The notes below the pieces were generated by a model. That model worked only from the letters and a program-made list of their open reading frames with translations, was not told the origin of the DNA and did not search any database. From NCBI GenBank assembly GCA_963750065.1, contig CAVVPK010000035.1:4530-68529 (forward strand): a DNA stretch of 64,000 nt. Direction: 5' to 3'. Made by a program: the position numbers and the translations under genes. This DNA is from CAVSRC01 sp963750065. GTDB taxonomy: Bacteria; Pseudomonadota; Alphaproteobacteria; Rhizobiales; Kaistiaceae. This document shows, piece after piece, positions 36,670 to 44,522 of the stretch (positions within the stretch are counted from its first letter, which is position 1; every line of letters begins with the position of its first letter).

Positions 36670-37647
36670 TCAGTTGGTGGAATCGGGCGGCCGGCAGGCG
36701 GCCAGGATGCCGTCCCAACGACGGCGCTGGTCGTCAGTGAGGTCCGCCATCGACCGCACGCTCATCAGGTCGGTGCCGGCGAGATTGGTGAACATGCAGC
36801 CGCAGAACGTGTTGCACGTGGTGTCGTCGCGCCCCTGCAGGTGGCAGGCCTGGCTGCACTGATCCATGAAATTGCGCCGGAGCACCGTTTCGTTCGGCGA
36901 CAGCAGCGGGCTTGCCGCCCACAAAAGCCCATAGAGGATCGGCTGGTGGACCAGGTAGATGACCAGGCTCCAGCGGCCGGCCCAGGCCGCAGCCTTGCCG
37001 GCCCAGTTCTCCGGACGCCAGCGGGTGAACGCTGAATCGCTGAAATCGGCGACGAAAAGCCGGCCGACGACGATGCCGGCGAGCACCACGCCGAACCACG
37101 GGAAGACCGGCACGTAATCCACGGTCTGCGGGGCGGTGGCCGAGAGCCCGACCCACCACAGCGGCGGCCAGTCGAAGACCGGGCTGGAATAGAGGAAGGG
37201 CAGCGCGATCACACCGGCGGCCACCGGCGCCACCACCCAGCTCGGCAGCCACAGCACGAAGGGCAGGGCGAGCACGCTGGCCAGCGCGATCTGGTGCAGA
37301 ATGCCGAAGAAGATGAAGACATCCGGCTCGATCCACCAGGTCGCCAGGCTGACCAGGCAGGCGGCGCCGGCGATCAGCCCGAGACGGCGGAGATAGGGCT
37401 GGATTCTGAGGCCGCGCTGGGTCGCCAGCACCAGGCCGACGCCGACCAGAAGCAGAAAGGTGCTGGCAATCGAGCGGGCAAAGACGATCCAGCCGGGATC
37501 GCGGGTGATGTCGACCGGAAGCAGGCTGCGGGCGCTGAGATCGAAGGCGGTGTGGTAGACGACCATCGCCACGATGGCGACGCCGCGGATGGCGTCGATC
37601 GCCGCAATGCGGCGGCCGCGGTCCTTGGGCGAAGGCGCGATGGCCAC
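36670..37647 (-). CDS. DUF1624 membrane protein with Cys-rich C-terminal tail
   Basis: A 325-residue polytopic protein of the DUF1624 / heparan-alpha-glucosaminide N-acetyltransferase-like group. The first helix reads RRIAAIDAIRGVAIVAMVVYH, with the catalytic-type His in VYHTAFDL. About seven helices follow. After the last helix comes a hydrophilic tail with six cysteines (CSQACH, CNTFCGCM and a late C in LAACRP), which could bind metal or form disulfides. Members acylate glycans; a periplasmic or envelope substrate is likely here. The next gene starts a lipid A cluster, but on the other strand. Confidence 0.82.
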   Translation of the reverse strand: MAIAPSPKDRGRRIAAIDAIRGVAIVAMVVYHTAFDLSARSLLPVDITRDPGWIVFARSIASTFLLLVGVGLVLATQRGLRIQPYLRRLGLIAGAACLVSLATWWIEPDVFIFFGILHQIALASVLALPFVLWLPSWVVAPVAAGVIALPFLYSSPVFDWPPLWWVGLSATAPQTVDYVPVFPWFGVVLAGIVVGRLFVADFSDSAFTRWRPENWAGKAAAWAGRWSLVIYLVHQPILYGLLWAASPLLSPNETVLRRNFMDQCSQACHLQGRDDTTCNTFCGCMFTNLAGTDLMSVRSMADLTDDQRRRWDGILAACRPPDSTN

Positions 37648-37969
37648 GGTCGGCTGGTGTCCTTTGCGAAGCGGGACGGCGGCGCCATCCTGCCGCCTGC
37701 CGGTGCGTCAGGCAACAGCCGCCTTTGCGAAGCCGTTCTGGACGGTGGACAGGGTGCGGCAAGGCCTGTATTGGACCGCGCAGGGCGCCGTGGCGGGAGC
37801 CTTTGCGTGTGTCCGCCGGGGCGCTACGCTCGCGTTGCAAAGTTGCCAGCGCGGCGGCAATATCCGGGGCGCTGCCGCCTCCAGATGATGAGCGAGAAGC
37901 TCCGGTTCAGGGTGCCGCACCGAGCCGGGGGAGTGGCGGCGTGCGGTCCACTAGGGGAATGCCAGAACC
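37648..37969. other. Spacer upstream of acpXL with no gene seen
   Basis: This stretch of 322 bp lies between divergent genes. No frame looks like a protein on either strand. It should hold the promoter of the acpXL-lpxXL cluster; I cannot pick a reliable -35/-10 pair by eye. Confidence 0.5.
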
Positions 37970-38251
37970 ATGTCTGCGACCTTCGACACTGTCGCCCAGG
38001 TCATCCACGAGACCAGCGAAATCCCGCTGTCGGAGATCACGCCGGACGCGCACGCCATCGACGATCTGGGTATCGACAGCCTCGACTTTCTCGACATCGT
38101 CTTCGCTCTCGACAAGAAGTTCGGCATCAAGATTCCGCTGGAGGCGTGGACCAAGGAGGTCAACGCCGGCAACGCTTCGGTCGAGGACTATTTCATCCTC
38201 AAGAACCTGGCGGCGCGGATCGACGAGCTCGTCGCCCAGAAATCGGCCTGA
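37970..38251 (+). CDS. acpXL: Specialised acyl carrier protein AcpXL
   Basis: A 93-residue acyl carrier protein that carries the very-long-chain (27-hydroxyoctacosanoate type) fatty acid for lipid A. The phosphopantetheine serine is Ser37 in GIDSLDFLDIVFALDKKFGI. It has a longer C-terminus and an NAGNASVEDYFILKNL insert not found in housekeeping AcpP. It is the first gene of the acpXL-fabZ-fabF2-fabF1-adh-lpxXL cluster, co-directional with short spacers. This cluster is characteristic of Hyphomicrobiales. Confidence 0.95.
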   Translation: MSATFDTVAQVIHETSEIPLSEITPDAHAIDDLGIDSLDFLDIVFALDKKFGIKIPLEAWTKEVNAGNASVEDYFILKNLAARIDELVAQKSA

Positions 38252-38266
38252 GCGGCCGGCCGGCTG

Positions 38267-38746
38267 ATGCGACTCGAAACATTCGAACTGATCGACCGCG
38301 TCGAGGAGATGGACGTCGAAGGGCTGACCATTCGGGTGGTCGGCACCCTGCCGGAACAGAGCCCGGTCTTCGATGGTCATTTCCCGCGTTTCCCCGTCCT
38401 GCCCGGCGTCATGATGCTGGAATTCATGAACCACGCCGCCGGCTACCTGCTGCTGCGCCGGCAGGCGATGGAGAAATTCGTCTTTCTGGGCGGCGTCAAG
38501 CGCGCCAAGTTCCGCCGCTTCGTCGTGCCCGGCGACAAGATGACGGTCACCGCCAAGATCACCCATGAAGGTTCGGGCTATTCGATCGCCGAAACCGCGG
38601 TATGGGTCAGGGACGAGGTCGCCGCCGATGCAGAGGTGGTGATGATCTCGACCGAATGGCCGGCCGAAGAGCTCCGTCAGGCATTTCATAATAGCATCCC
38701 GCTCATTCCGGTCGGCGATGCGGTGGATACGCGAGTGGCGCGGTAG
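38267..38746 (+). CDS. fabZXL: FabZ-like 3-hydroxyacyl-ACP dehydratase of the AcpXL system
   Basis: A hot-dog-fold dehydratase, 159 residues. The active-site segment is DGHFPRFPVLPGVMMLEF, with His38 and Glu52 at the FabZ positions. FLGGVKRAKFRRFVVPGD is the second family motif. It removes water from 3-hydroxyacyl-AcpXL during chain extension. Fifteen bases separate it from acpXL, and the next gene starts right at its stop. Confidence 0.92.
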   Translation: MRLETFELIDRVEEMDVEGLTIRVVGTLPEQSPVFDGHFPRFPVLPGVMMLEFMNHAAGYLLLRRQAMEKFVFLGGVKRAKFRRFVVPGDKMTVTAKITHEGSGYSIAETAVWVRDEVAADAEVVMISTEWPAEELRQAFHNSIPLIPVGDAVDTRVAR

Positions 38747-39952
38747 ATGGCACGCGAGGTCTGGATCACCGGCATCGGCCTGACCTCGAGCCTCGGCGAG
38801 GGCCTCGAGGCCCATTGGCAGGCGATGGTCGAGGCTGAGAACCCGAAGCCGGTCGTCGACCGCACCTTCGCGCCGCCTTACGCCATCCACCCGATGGTGG
38901 AGCTCGATCTCAACAAGCAGATCCCCAAGCGCGCCGACCAGCGCCAGATGGAGACCTGGCAGCGGCTGGGTGTCTACACCGCCGGCCTGGCACTGGAGGA
39001 TGCCGGCATCGCCGGCAATCTCGACATTCTGAGCCACACCCATGCGGTGGTCGCCGCCGATGGCGGCGCCCGCGACGAGGAAGTGGACGGCAGCATCCTT
39101 TCCGGCCTCGACAGCGCGCCCGACGCCGCCGCCTATCTCAATCAGCGCCTGTCCAACGATCTTCGCCCGACCCTGTTCCTGGCTCAGCTTCCCAATCTGC
39201 TCGCCGGCAATATCTCGATCGTTCACAAGCTCACCGGCTCCTCGCGCACCTTCATGGGCGAGGAGATCGCCGGCGTCAGCGCGGCGGAGATCGCCTGGCG
39301 CCGCATCCGCGCCGGTCAGGGCGACATCTTCCTGGTCGGCGGCGCCAGCCAGGCCGACCGCAAGGACACGGTGCTCAACTGCGCGCTGGGCGGCATCCTG
39401 TGGGCTGGCGATCCGGTCTCGGTGTGGGCGCGGCAGGAGAAGGGTGGCGGTTCGATCTTCGGCTCTGCCGGCGGTTTCATTGTGCTTGAAGCGGCGGAAC
39501 ACGCCGAGGCGCGGGGTGCCAAGCCCTATGCCCGGCTGGCGGACATCCGCACCGACCAGACCCGCCGCCGCCCCGGCGACGTCACCGCCGCCGCCGGCCG
39601 CCAGTTCGACGCCATGCTGCCCGCGGGCAGCCCGCCGGTTGCCGTTCTTTCGGGCGCCACGGGCGTTGCCATGCAGACGCAAGAAGAACGGGCGCTTCTC
39701 GACCGATTGATCGCCGAGGGCCGGGTCGATACCGTGCGCGCCTTGAGCACGCTCATCGGCACGGTTGCCGGGGCCACTTTTCCGGCCATGGCCGGGCTCG
39801 CCGCGCTGGCGCTCAAGCGCGGGCGCTTCTTCCCGCCCGCCGACGAGAGCGGGTTCGAGCGTCCGGCCGCACACCAGCCGGAGCGCGTCGCCATCACCAC
39901 GATGGGCATCTGGCGCGGCGAGGGCATGGGCCTCATCGAGGCGGTCAACTGA
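38747..39952 (+). CDS. fabF2XL: KAS II-like protein lacking the catalytic triad (FabF2XL type)
   Basis: A thiolase-fold ketoacyl synthase homologue, 401 residues. All three catalytic positions are changed: the Cys segment reads GSSRTFMGE, the NAHGTST His segment reads LSGATGVAM, and the KSMIGHT segment reads STLIGTVAG. It therefore should not condense acyl chains. It directly precedes a complete synthase and probably pairs with it, as chain-length factors pair with type II polyketide synthases. Translation begins one base after the FabZ stop. Loss of all three residues in an otherwise intact protein argues for a structural role and not decay. Confidence 0.9.
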   Translation: MAREVWITGIGLTSSLGEGLEAHWQAMVEAENPKPVVDRTFAPPYAIHPMVELDLNKQIPKRADQRQMETWQRLGVYTAGLALEDAGIAGNLDILSHTHAVVAADGGARDEEVDGSILSGLDSAPDAAAYLNQRLSNDLRPTLFLAQLPNLLAGNISIVHKLTGSSRTFMGEEIAGVSAAEIAWRRIRAGQGDIFLVGGASQADRKDTVLNCALGGILWAGDPVSVWARQEKGGGSIFGSAGGFIVLEAAEHAEARGAKPYARLADIRTDQTRRRPGDVTAAAGRQFDAMLPAGSPPVAVLSGATGVAMQTQEERALLDRLIAEGRVDTVRALSTLIGTVAGATFPAMAGLAALALKRGRFFPPADESGFERPAAHQPERVAITTMGIWRGEGMGLIEAVN

Positions 39953-39964
39953 CGGAGGGGTGAA

Positions 39965-41242
39965 ATGGGTGAGACCCGGGATCATCGTGGACGCCCGGTC
40001 GTCGCCGTGACCGGCTACGGCATGATTTCCTCGCTCGGCCAGGGCGTCGCCGATTCCTGGGCGGGGCTCATCGCCGGCCGTTCGGGCGTCAGGAGCATCT
40101 CGCGCTTTCCGACCGACAACATGCGCACCCGGATCGCCGGCGCCATCGACTATCTGTGGCAGGACGGCGATACCGCCATGGATATCACCATGCGCGCCGG
40201 CATTCTTGCCGCCGAGGAAGCGATCGCCGATGCCGCCATCGGCGCCAAGGGCGATTTTCCCGGGCCGCTGTTCGCGGCTCTGCCGCCGGCCGAAATGGAG
40301 TGGCCCTATCGCCGCCGTATCTTCCGCGATGCGCCGCCCGCCGGCAGCGATGCCTATGACCGCATGATTGCCGCGGCCCGCCAGGCGAACGACGACGACG
40401 GCTATCACCACACCCTGCTCGGCTTCATCGCTGAGGGCATTGCCGACACGATCGGCAGCAAGGGGGCGCCGATCTCGCTGACCACCGCCTGCGCCTCCGG
40501 CGCCACCGCCATCCAGCTCGGCGTCGAGGCGATCCGCCGCGGCGACAGCGATGCAGCCATCTCGCTCGGCGCCGACTGTTCGGTGAACCCGGAGATGATG
40601 ATCCGCTTCGGTCTGCTTTCGGCGCTGTCGGGCACCAACGAGCCGCCCGAGGGCGTATCGCGGCCCTTCTCCAAGGATCGCGACGGCTTCGTCATCGCCG
40701 AGGGCGCCGCCGCGCTGGTCCTGGAAGACTACGACCACGCTAAGGCGCGCGGCGCCAGGATCCACGCCATCGTCCGCGGCATCGGCGAGAAGGCCGACGA
40801 TTTCCATCGCACCCGTTCGCGTCCGGACGGCTCGGCGATCATCGGCGCCATCCGCACCACCATTGAGGACGCCGGCGTCGGCCCCGAAGCGATCGACTAC
40901 ATCAATGCCCACGGCACCTCGACGCCGGAGAACGACAAGATGGAGGCGCTGTCGCTGGAGGCCGCCATCGGCGAGCGCATGAGACACGTGCCGATCAGCT
41001 CCAACAAGTCGATGATCGGCCACACGCTCACCGCCGCCGGCGCCATCGAGGCGATCTTCTCGATCAAGACCATCGAGGAGGGCATGCTGCCGCCGACTAT
41101 CAACTACACGCCCGATCCCGACATCGCCTTCGACGTGGTGCCCAATCAAGCGCGTGCCGCGCCGGTCGGCATGGTGCTGTCGAATTCCTTCGGCTTTGGC
41201 GGCCAGAATGCCTGCCTGCTGATCGGCGCCGAGCCGGGCTGA
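39965..41242 (+). CDS. fabF1XL: Beta-ketoacyl-ACP synthase II, catalytic (FabF1XL type)
   Basis: An elongating condensing enzyme of 425 residues. The Cys-His-His triad is present: Cys176 in TTACASG, His in NAHGTSTPEND and His in SNKSMIGHT. The C-terminal SNSFGFGGQNAC is the family's glycine loop. GGAGGGG lies just before ATG 39965. It extends the acyl chain on AcpXL, probably with the non-catalytic FabF2-like partner. Confidence 0.95.
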   Translation: MGETRDHRGRPVVAVTGYGMISSLGQGVADSWAGLIAGRSGVRSISRFPTDNMRTRIAGAIDYLWQDGDTAMDITMRAGILAAEEAIADAAIGAKGDFPGPLFAALPPAEMEWPYRRRIFRDAPPAGSDAYDRMIAAARQANDDDGYHHTLLGFIAEGIADTIGSKGAPISLTTACASGATAIQLGVEAIRRGDSDAAISLGADCSVNPEMMIRFGLLSALSGTNEPPEGVSRPFSKDRDGFVIAEGAAALVLEDYDHAKARGARIHAIVRGIGEKADDFHRTRSRPDGSAIIGAIRTTIEDAGVGPEAIDYINAHGTSTPENDKMEALSLEAAIGERMRHVPISSNKSMIGHTLTAAGAIEAIFSIKTIEEGMLPPTINYTPDPDIAFDVVPNQARAAPVGMVLSNSFGFGGQNACLLIGAEPG

Positions 41243-41290
41243 TGCTGTTGTGACGCCCGCTCTCTGGCAGGACGGTGCCGCGCGCTCCTC

Positions 41291-41312
41291 GTCTCCCCCG
41301 CAAGGGGGGAGA
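41291..41312. repeat. Small GC hairpin related to the epmB repeat
   Basis: TCTCCCCC-GCAA-GGGGGGAGA forms a near-perfect stem-loop (one extra G on the right arm) in the spacer before the cluster's dehydrogenase gene. Its CTCCCC/GGGGAG arms match the hairpin at the end of the repeat inside epmB, so it may be a partial copy of the same dispersed element. Confidence 0.5.
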
Positions 41313-41347
41313 TGGCGGCCAGCATCTTGCGCAATCGGAATTCTGTG

Positions 41348-42373
41348 ATGCGTTCGCTCCAGCTCCTCGACAACCGGCAGCTCGCCATCGTCGACATGGA
41401 TGCACCACCGGCGCCGGCGCCCGGCGAGGTGCAGGTGAAGGTCGGCGCGGTGGCGCTCAACCATATCGATGTCTGGGGCTGGCGCGGCATGGCCTTTGCC
41501 AAGCGCAAGCTGCCGATCGTCATCGGTGCCGAGGCGGCCGGCGAGGTCGTCAGCGTCGGCCAGGGCGTCGATCACCTGAAGCCCGGCCAGATCGTGGCGC
41601 TGTTCGGTGCCGAGACCTGCGGCACCTGTCCGGCTTGCCGGGCGGGGCGCGACAATTTCTGCGTCAACGTCGCCGGCATCCGCGGCTTCCATGTCGATGG
41701 GCTGGCGCGCGAGCGGCTCAACGTCGCCGCCCGGCTGGTCGCGCCGGCGCCGCACGGTGTCGATGTCGTCAAGGCCGCCTGCGCCCCCATCACGTACGGC
41801 ACCGTCGAGCACATGCTGTTCGACAACGCCCATCTCGAAGCCGGCCAGACGATCCTCATCCAGGCCGGCGGCAGTGGCATCGGCACCGCCGCCATCCAGC
41901 TCGCCAAGGCGGTCGGCGCCACCGTCATCACCACGGTGGGCAGCGACGCGAAGGCGGAGATGGCCAGGGCGCTCGGCGCCGACCACGTCATCAACTACCG
42001 CGAAGAGCGCTTCGAGAGCGTGGTGCGCAAGCTCACCAACAAGCAGGGCGTCGACGTCGTCTTCGAGCATGTCGGACCGGACACCTTCGCCCGCTCCATG
42101 TTCTCCATGAAGCGCGGCGGCGTGCTGGTCACCTGCGGCTCGACCACCGGGGTCTCCGCCGAGATCAACCTCTTCCAGCTCTATCAGCGGCAGTTGCGCC
42201 TCATCGGCAGCTTCGGCTGCAATCTCAGGAACCTCGCCACGGTGCTCGACAAGATGGCGGCCGGCATCGCGAGGCCCGTTATCGATACGATGATCGGCCT
42301 CGACGATATCGACGCGGCGCTGGCGCGCCTCGAATCGCGCAACGTCTTTGGCAAGATCATCGTAACGCTTTGA
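41348..42373 (+). CDS. Zinc-binding dehydrogenase of the AcpXL cluster (MDR family)
   Basis: A medium-chain dehydrogenase/reductase of 341 residues. The GroES-like N-terminal domain is followed by a structural zinc site CGTCPACRAGRDNFC. The Rossmann loop is AGGSGIGTAAIQLAK. It resembles quinone-oxidoreductase-like MDR proteins. In rhizobia an MDR gene holds the same position between fabF1XL and lpxXL and is thought to act in very-long-chain acyl reduction or oxidation. The ATG at 41348 lies after a small hairpin. Its stop overlaps the lpxXL start (TTGA). Confidence 0.88.
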   Translation: MRSLQLLDNRQLAIVDMDAPPAPAPGEVQVKVGAVALNHIDVWGWRGMAFAKRKLPIVIGAEAAGEVVSVGQGVDHLKPGQIVALFGAETCGTCPACRAGRDNFCVNVAGIRGFHVDGLARERLNVAARLVAPAPHGVDVVKAACAPITYGTVEHMLFDNAHLEAGQTILIQAGGSGIGTAAIQLAKAVGATVITTVGSDAKAEMARALGADHVINYREERFESVVRKLTNKQGVDVVFEHVGPDTFARSMFSMKRGGVLVTCGSTTGVSAEINLFQLYQRQLRLIGSFGCNLRNLATVLDKMAAGIARPVIDTMIGLDDIDAALARLESRNVFGKIIVTL

Positions 42374-43362
42374 CCGCTCCCGAGCCTGGCAAGCAGAAGC
42401 CGAGCCCGCGCCTCAAGCGCGCGCCGCGCTATCGCGGCGGCAGCTGGCTCAGGCGATTCCTGCGCTCGGAAGGCGTCGAGCGCTTCGTCGCCCGCCTCGC
42501 CCACGGCCTGATCCGCTTCGTGCGCTGGATCGGCCGCCGCCGGGCTGAAGGGATCGTGTTCTTCCTGGTCCGCCTCATCGGCCCGCTGCTGCCCGAGCAC
42601 AAGACGGCGGCGAATAACCTCGCCATGGCCTTTCCGGAGAAGAGCGCCGCGGAGCGTGCCGCCATCCTCAGCGGCTGCTGGGCGAATTTCGCCAGCGTCG
42701 CCGTCGAGTTCCTGTTCCTGGAAGAGATGACGGCACCTTTCGATCCCGCAAGGCCCGACGAGGGGCCGATCACGGTCACCGGCATCGACCAGTTCGTGGC
42801 GCTGCGCGACGACGGCAAGCCCGCCGTCATCTTCACCGCCCACCTCGCCAACTGGGAGGTGCTGGGCGTCATCGCCACCCGGTTCGGTCTCAAGACCGTG
42901 CTGCCCTACCGCGCCCCGTCCAACGCCCATTTTGCCGAGGATCTGCTTGCCGAGCGTGAGGCGCTGATGGGCACGCTGGTGCCCAACAGCCGCGGCGCCG
43001 CCTTCGAGATCGCCACCGCCATGGAGGCCGGCGGCCATCTCGGCATGCTGGTCGACCAGAAACTTTTCGGCGGCCTCAGCGTGCCCTTCTTCGGCCATCC
43101 CGCGCCCACCAATCCGCTCGCCGCCCGCTTCGCCCGCCAATTCGACTGCCCGGTGCATGGCGCCCGCGCCATTCGGCTCCCCGGTGGCCGCCTGCATCTG
43201 GAGCTGACGCCGCCGGTGGAGATGCCGCGCGACGCCGACGGGCTGGTCGACATCGCGGCCGCGACCGCGAAGATCACGTCGGTGGTGGAGGGCTGGGTGC
43301 GCGAGCACCCGGAGCAATGGCTGTGGCTGCACGACCGCTGGATGTTTCCACGGCCGAAATAG
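42370..43362 (+). CDS. lpxXL: Lipid A very-long-chain acyltransferase LpxXL
   Basis: A lauroyl/myristoyl acyltransferase-like (HtrB/LpxL) protein of 330 residues that moves the long acyl chain from AcpXL to lipid A. The catalytic HX4E motif is HLANWE (158-163). An N-terminal basic segment followed by a membrane-associated stretch (IVFFLVRLIGPLLP) places it on the inner membrane. TTG 42370 overlaps the previous stop by four bases; the longer 695-codon frame is a merge with a shadow frame of the dehydrogenase gene. Confidence 0.93.
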   Translation: MTAPEPGKQKPSPRLKRAPRYRGGSWLRRFLRSEGVERFVARLAHGLIRFVRWIGRRRAEGIVFFLVRLIGPLLPEHKTAANNLAMAFPEKSAAERAAILSGCWANFASVAVEFLFLEEMTAPFDPARPDEGPITVTGIDQFVALRDDGKPAVIFTAHLANWEVLGVIATRFGLKTVLPYRAPSNAHFAEDLLAEREALMGTLVPNSRGAAFEIATAMEAGGHLGMLVDQKLFGGLSVPFFGHPAPTNPLAARFARQFDCPVHGARAIRLPGGRLHLELTPPVEMPRDADGLVDIAAATAKITSVVEGWVREHPEQWLWLHDRWMFPRPK

Positions 43363-43409
43363 GATGCCGGCCCTTCCCACGCGGCGATTCGCGTGCCACT
43401 TTTGTTCTT

Positions 43410-43898
43410 GTGCTGACCGATCTCACTGCCATCGCGCCGCCCGTGGATGGGCGGCAATCCGCCCACGCCGCCGCCGTCTGCCGCGGCGTCGGCCGCCTGC
43501 TGCGCCTGCGTGGTTTCGCGCATGTGACCGAGTTGCCATTGGCGACCGGCCGCCGCGCCGATGTCGTGGGGCTGGGGCCGGCCGGCGAAGTGTGGATCGT
43601 CGAGATCAAGTCCTCGGTTGAAGACCTCCGCGCCGACCATAAATGGCCGGACTACCGGCTCTCCTGCGACCGGCTGTTCTTTGCCAGCCACGCGGGTGTG
43701 CCGCTCGACCTGTTTCCCGAGGATGCCGGCCTGATCCTGGCCGATCAGTTCGGCGCCGAAATGATCCGCGAGGCACCGGAACATCGCCTGGCCGGCGCCA
43801 CCCGCAAGGCCATGCTGCTGCGCTTCGCCCAAGCCGCCGCGATACGGCTGCATGGCCTGGTCGATCCGCAGGCGGGGACCGCTGGCGAGATCGGCTGA
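43410..43898 (+). CDS. MmcB family DNA repair protein
   Basis: A DUF1052-type protein, about 162 residues from the GTG at 43410 (upstream extension to 43317 is possible but overlaps lpxXL). It has the PD-(D/E)xK-like pattern RRADVVGLG...VWIVEIKSSVEDLRADHKWPDY, with catalytic D, E and K. MmcB of Caulobacter is a nuclease-like, LexA-controlled repair protein for crosslinks. It is found in most alphaproteobacteria. No LexA box is obvious upstream by eye. The start is uncertain. Confidence 0.82.
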   Translation: MLTDLTAIAPPVDGRQSAHAAAVCRGVGRLLRLRGFAHVTELPLATGRRADVVGLGPAGEVWIVEIKSSVEDLRADHKWPDYRLSCDRLFFASHAGVPLDLFPEDAGLILADQFGAEMIREAPEHRLAGATRKAMLLRFAQAAAIRLHGLVDPQAGTAGEIG

Positions 43899-43925
43899 TC
43901 CGCCGGATGACATTGGAGTGAGGGC

Positions 43926-44522
43926 ATGAGCTGGGACCAACGCTACGCCTCGGACGACTACCATTACGGCGTCGAGCCGAACGCCTTCCTGGTGGCTGAG
44001 GCGCATCGCATCGCGCCAGGAGCCAGCGTGCTTGCCGTCGCCGACGGCGAAGGGCGGAACGGCGTGTATCTGGCCGGGCGCGGCGCCCGCGTTCATGCGG
44101 TCGATGCCTCGCCGGTCGCCATCGAAAAGGCGAAGCGCCTGGCGGTAGACCGCGGCGCGACGCTCGAACACGAGCAGGTCGACCTGCTCGCCTGGGACTG
44201 GCCGGTGGCCGCCTATGACGCGGTGGTGGCGATCTTCGTTCAGTTCGTCGATCCGGAAGATCGCCCGGCCTTCTTCCGCAACATGAAAAACGCGCTGAGG
44301 CCAGGTGGCGTGCTGCTGCTGGAGGGCTATGGCACCGGCCAGCTCGCCTATGGCACCGGCGGTCCGCGCTACGAACCGCAGCTCTACACCGTGGACCTGC
44401 TGCATGACGCTTTTGCCGACATGCAGATCGAAGTCCTGCGTGCCTACGATGCCGTCATCGAGGAAGGCTCGGCCCATTCCGGCATGTCGGCGCTGGTCGA
44501 TCTGGTTGCCATCAAACGTTAG
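43926..44522 (+). CDS. Class I SAM-dependent methyltransferase
   Basis: A 198-residue methyltransferase of the TehB/UbiE-like group. The SAM-binding motif I reads VLAVADGEGRNGVYLA, with the acidic end of strand 2 at VHAVDASPVAIEKAK. It begins MSWDQRYASDDYHYGVEPN, a common start in the tellurite-resistance-like subgroup. It overlaps the convergent GMC gene by four bases. Substrate unknown. Confidence 0.87.
   Translation: MSWDQRYASDDYHYGVEPNAFLVAEAHRIAPGASVLAVADGEGRNGVYLAGRGARVHAVDASPVAIEKAKRLAVDRGATLEHEQVDLLAWDWPVAAYDAVVAIFVQFVDPEDRPAFFRNMKNALRPGGVLLLEGYGTGQLAYGTGGPRYEPQLYTVDLLHDAFADMQIEVLRAYDAVIEEGSAHSGMSALVDLVAIKR

Noticed and set aside
37907..42070. A minus-strand ORF of 1387 codons
   Set aside because: It is the antisense of the acpXL-fabF-dehydrogenase genes in GC-rich DNA. 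Its product is low-complexity and matches no family, while the plus-strand genes have complete catalytic motifs.
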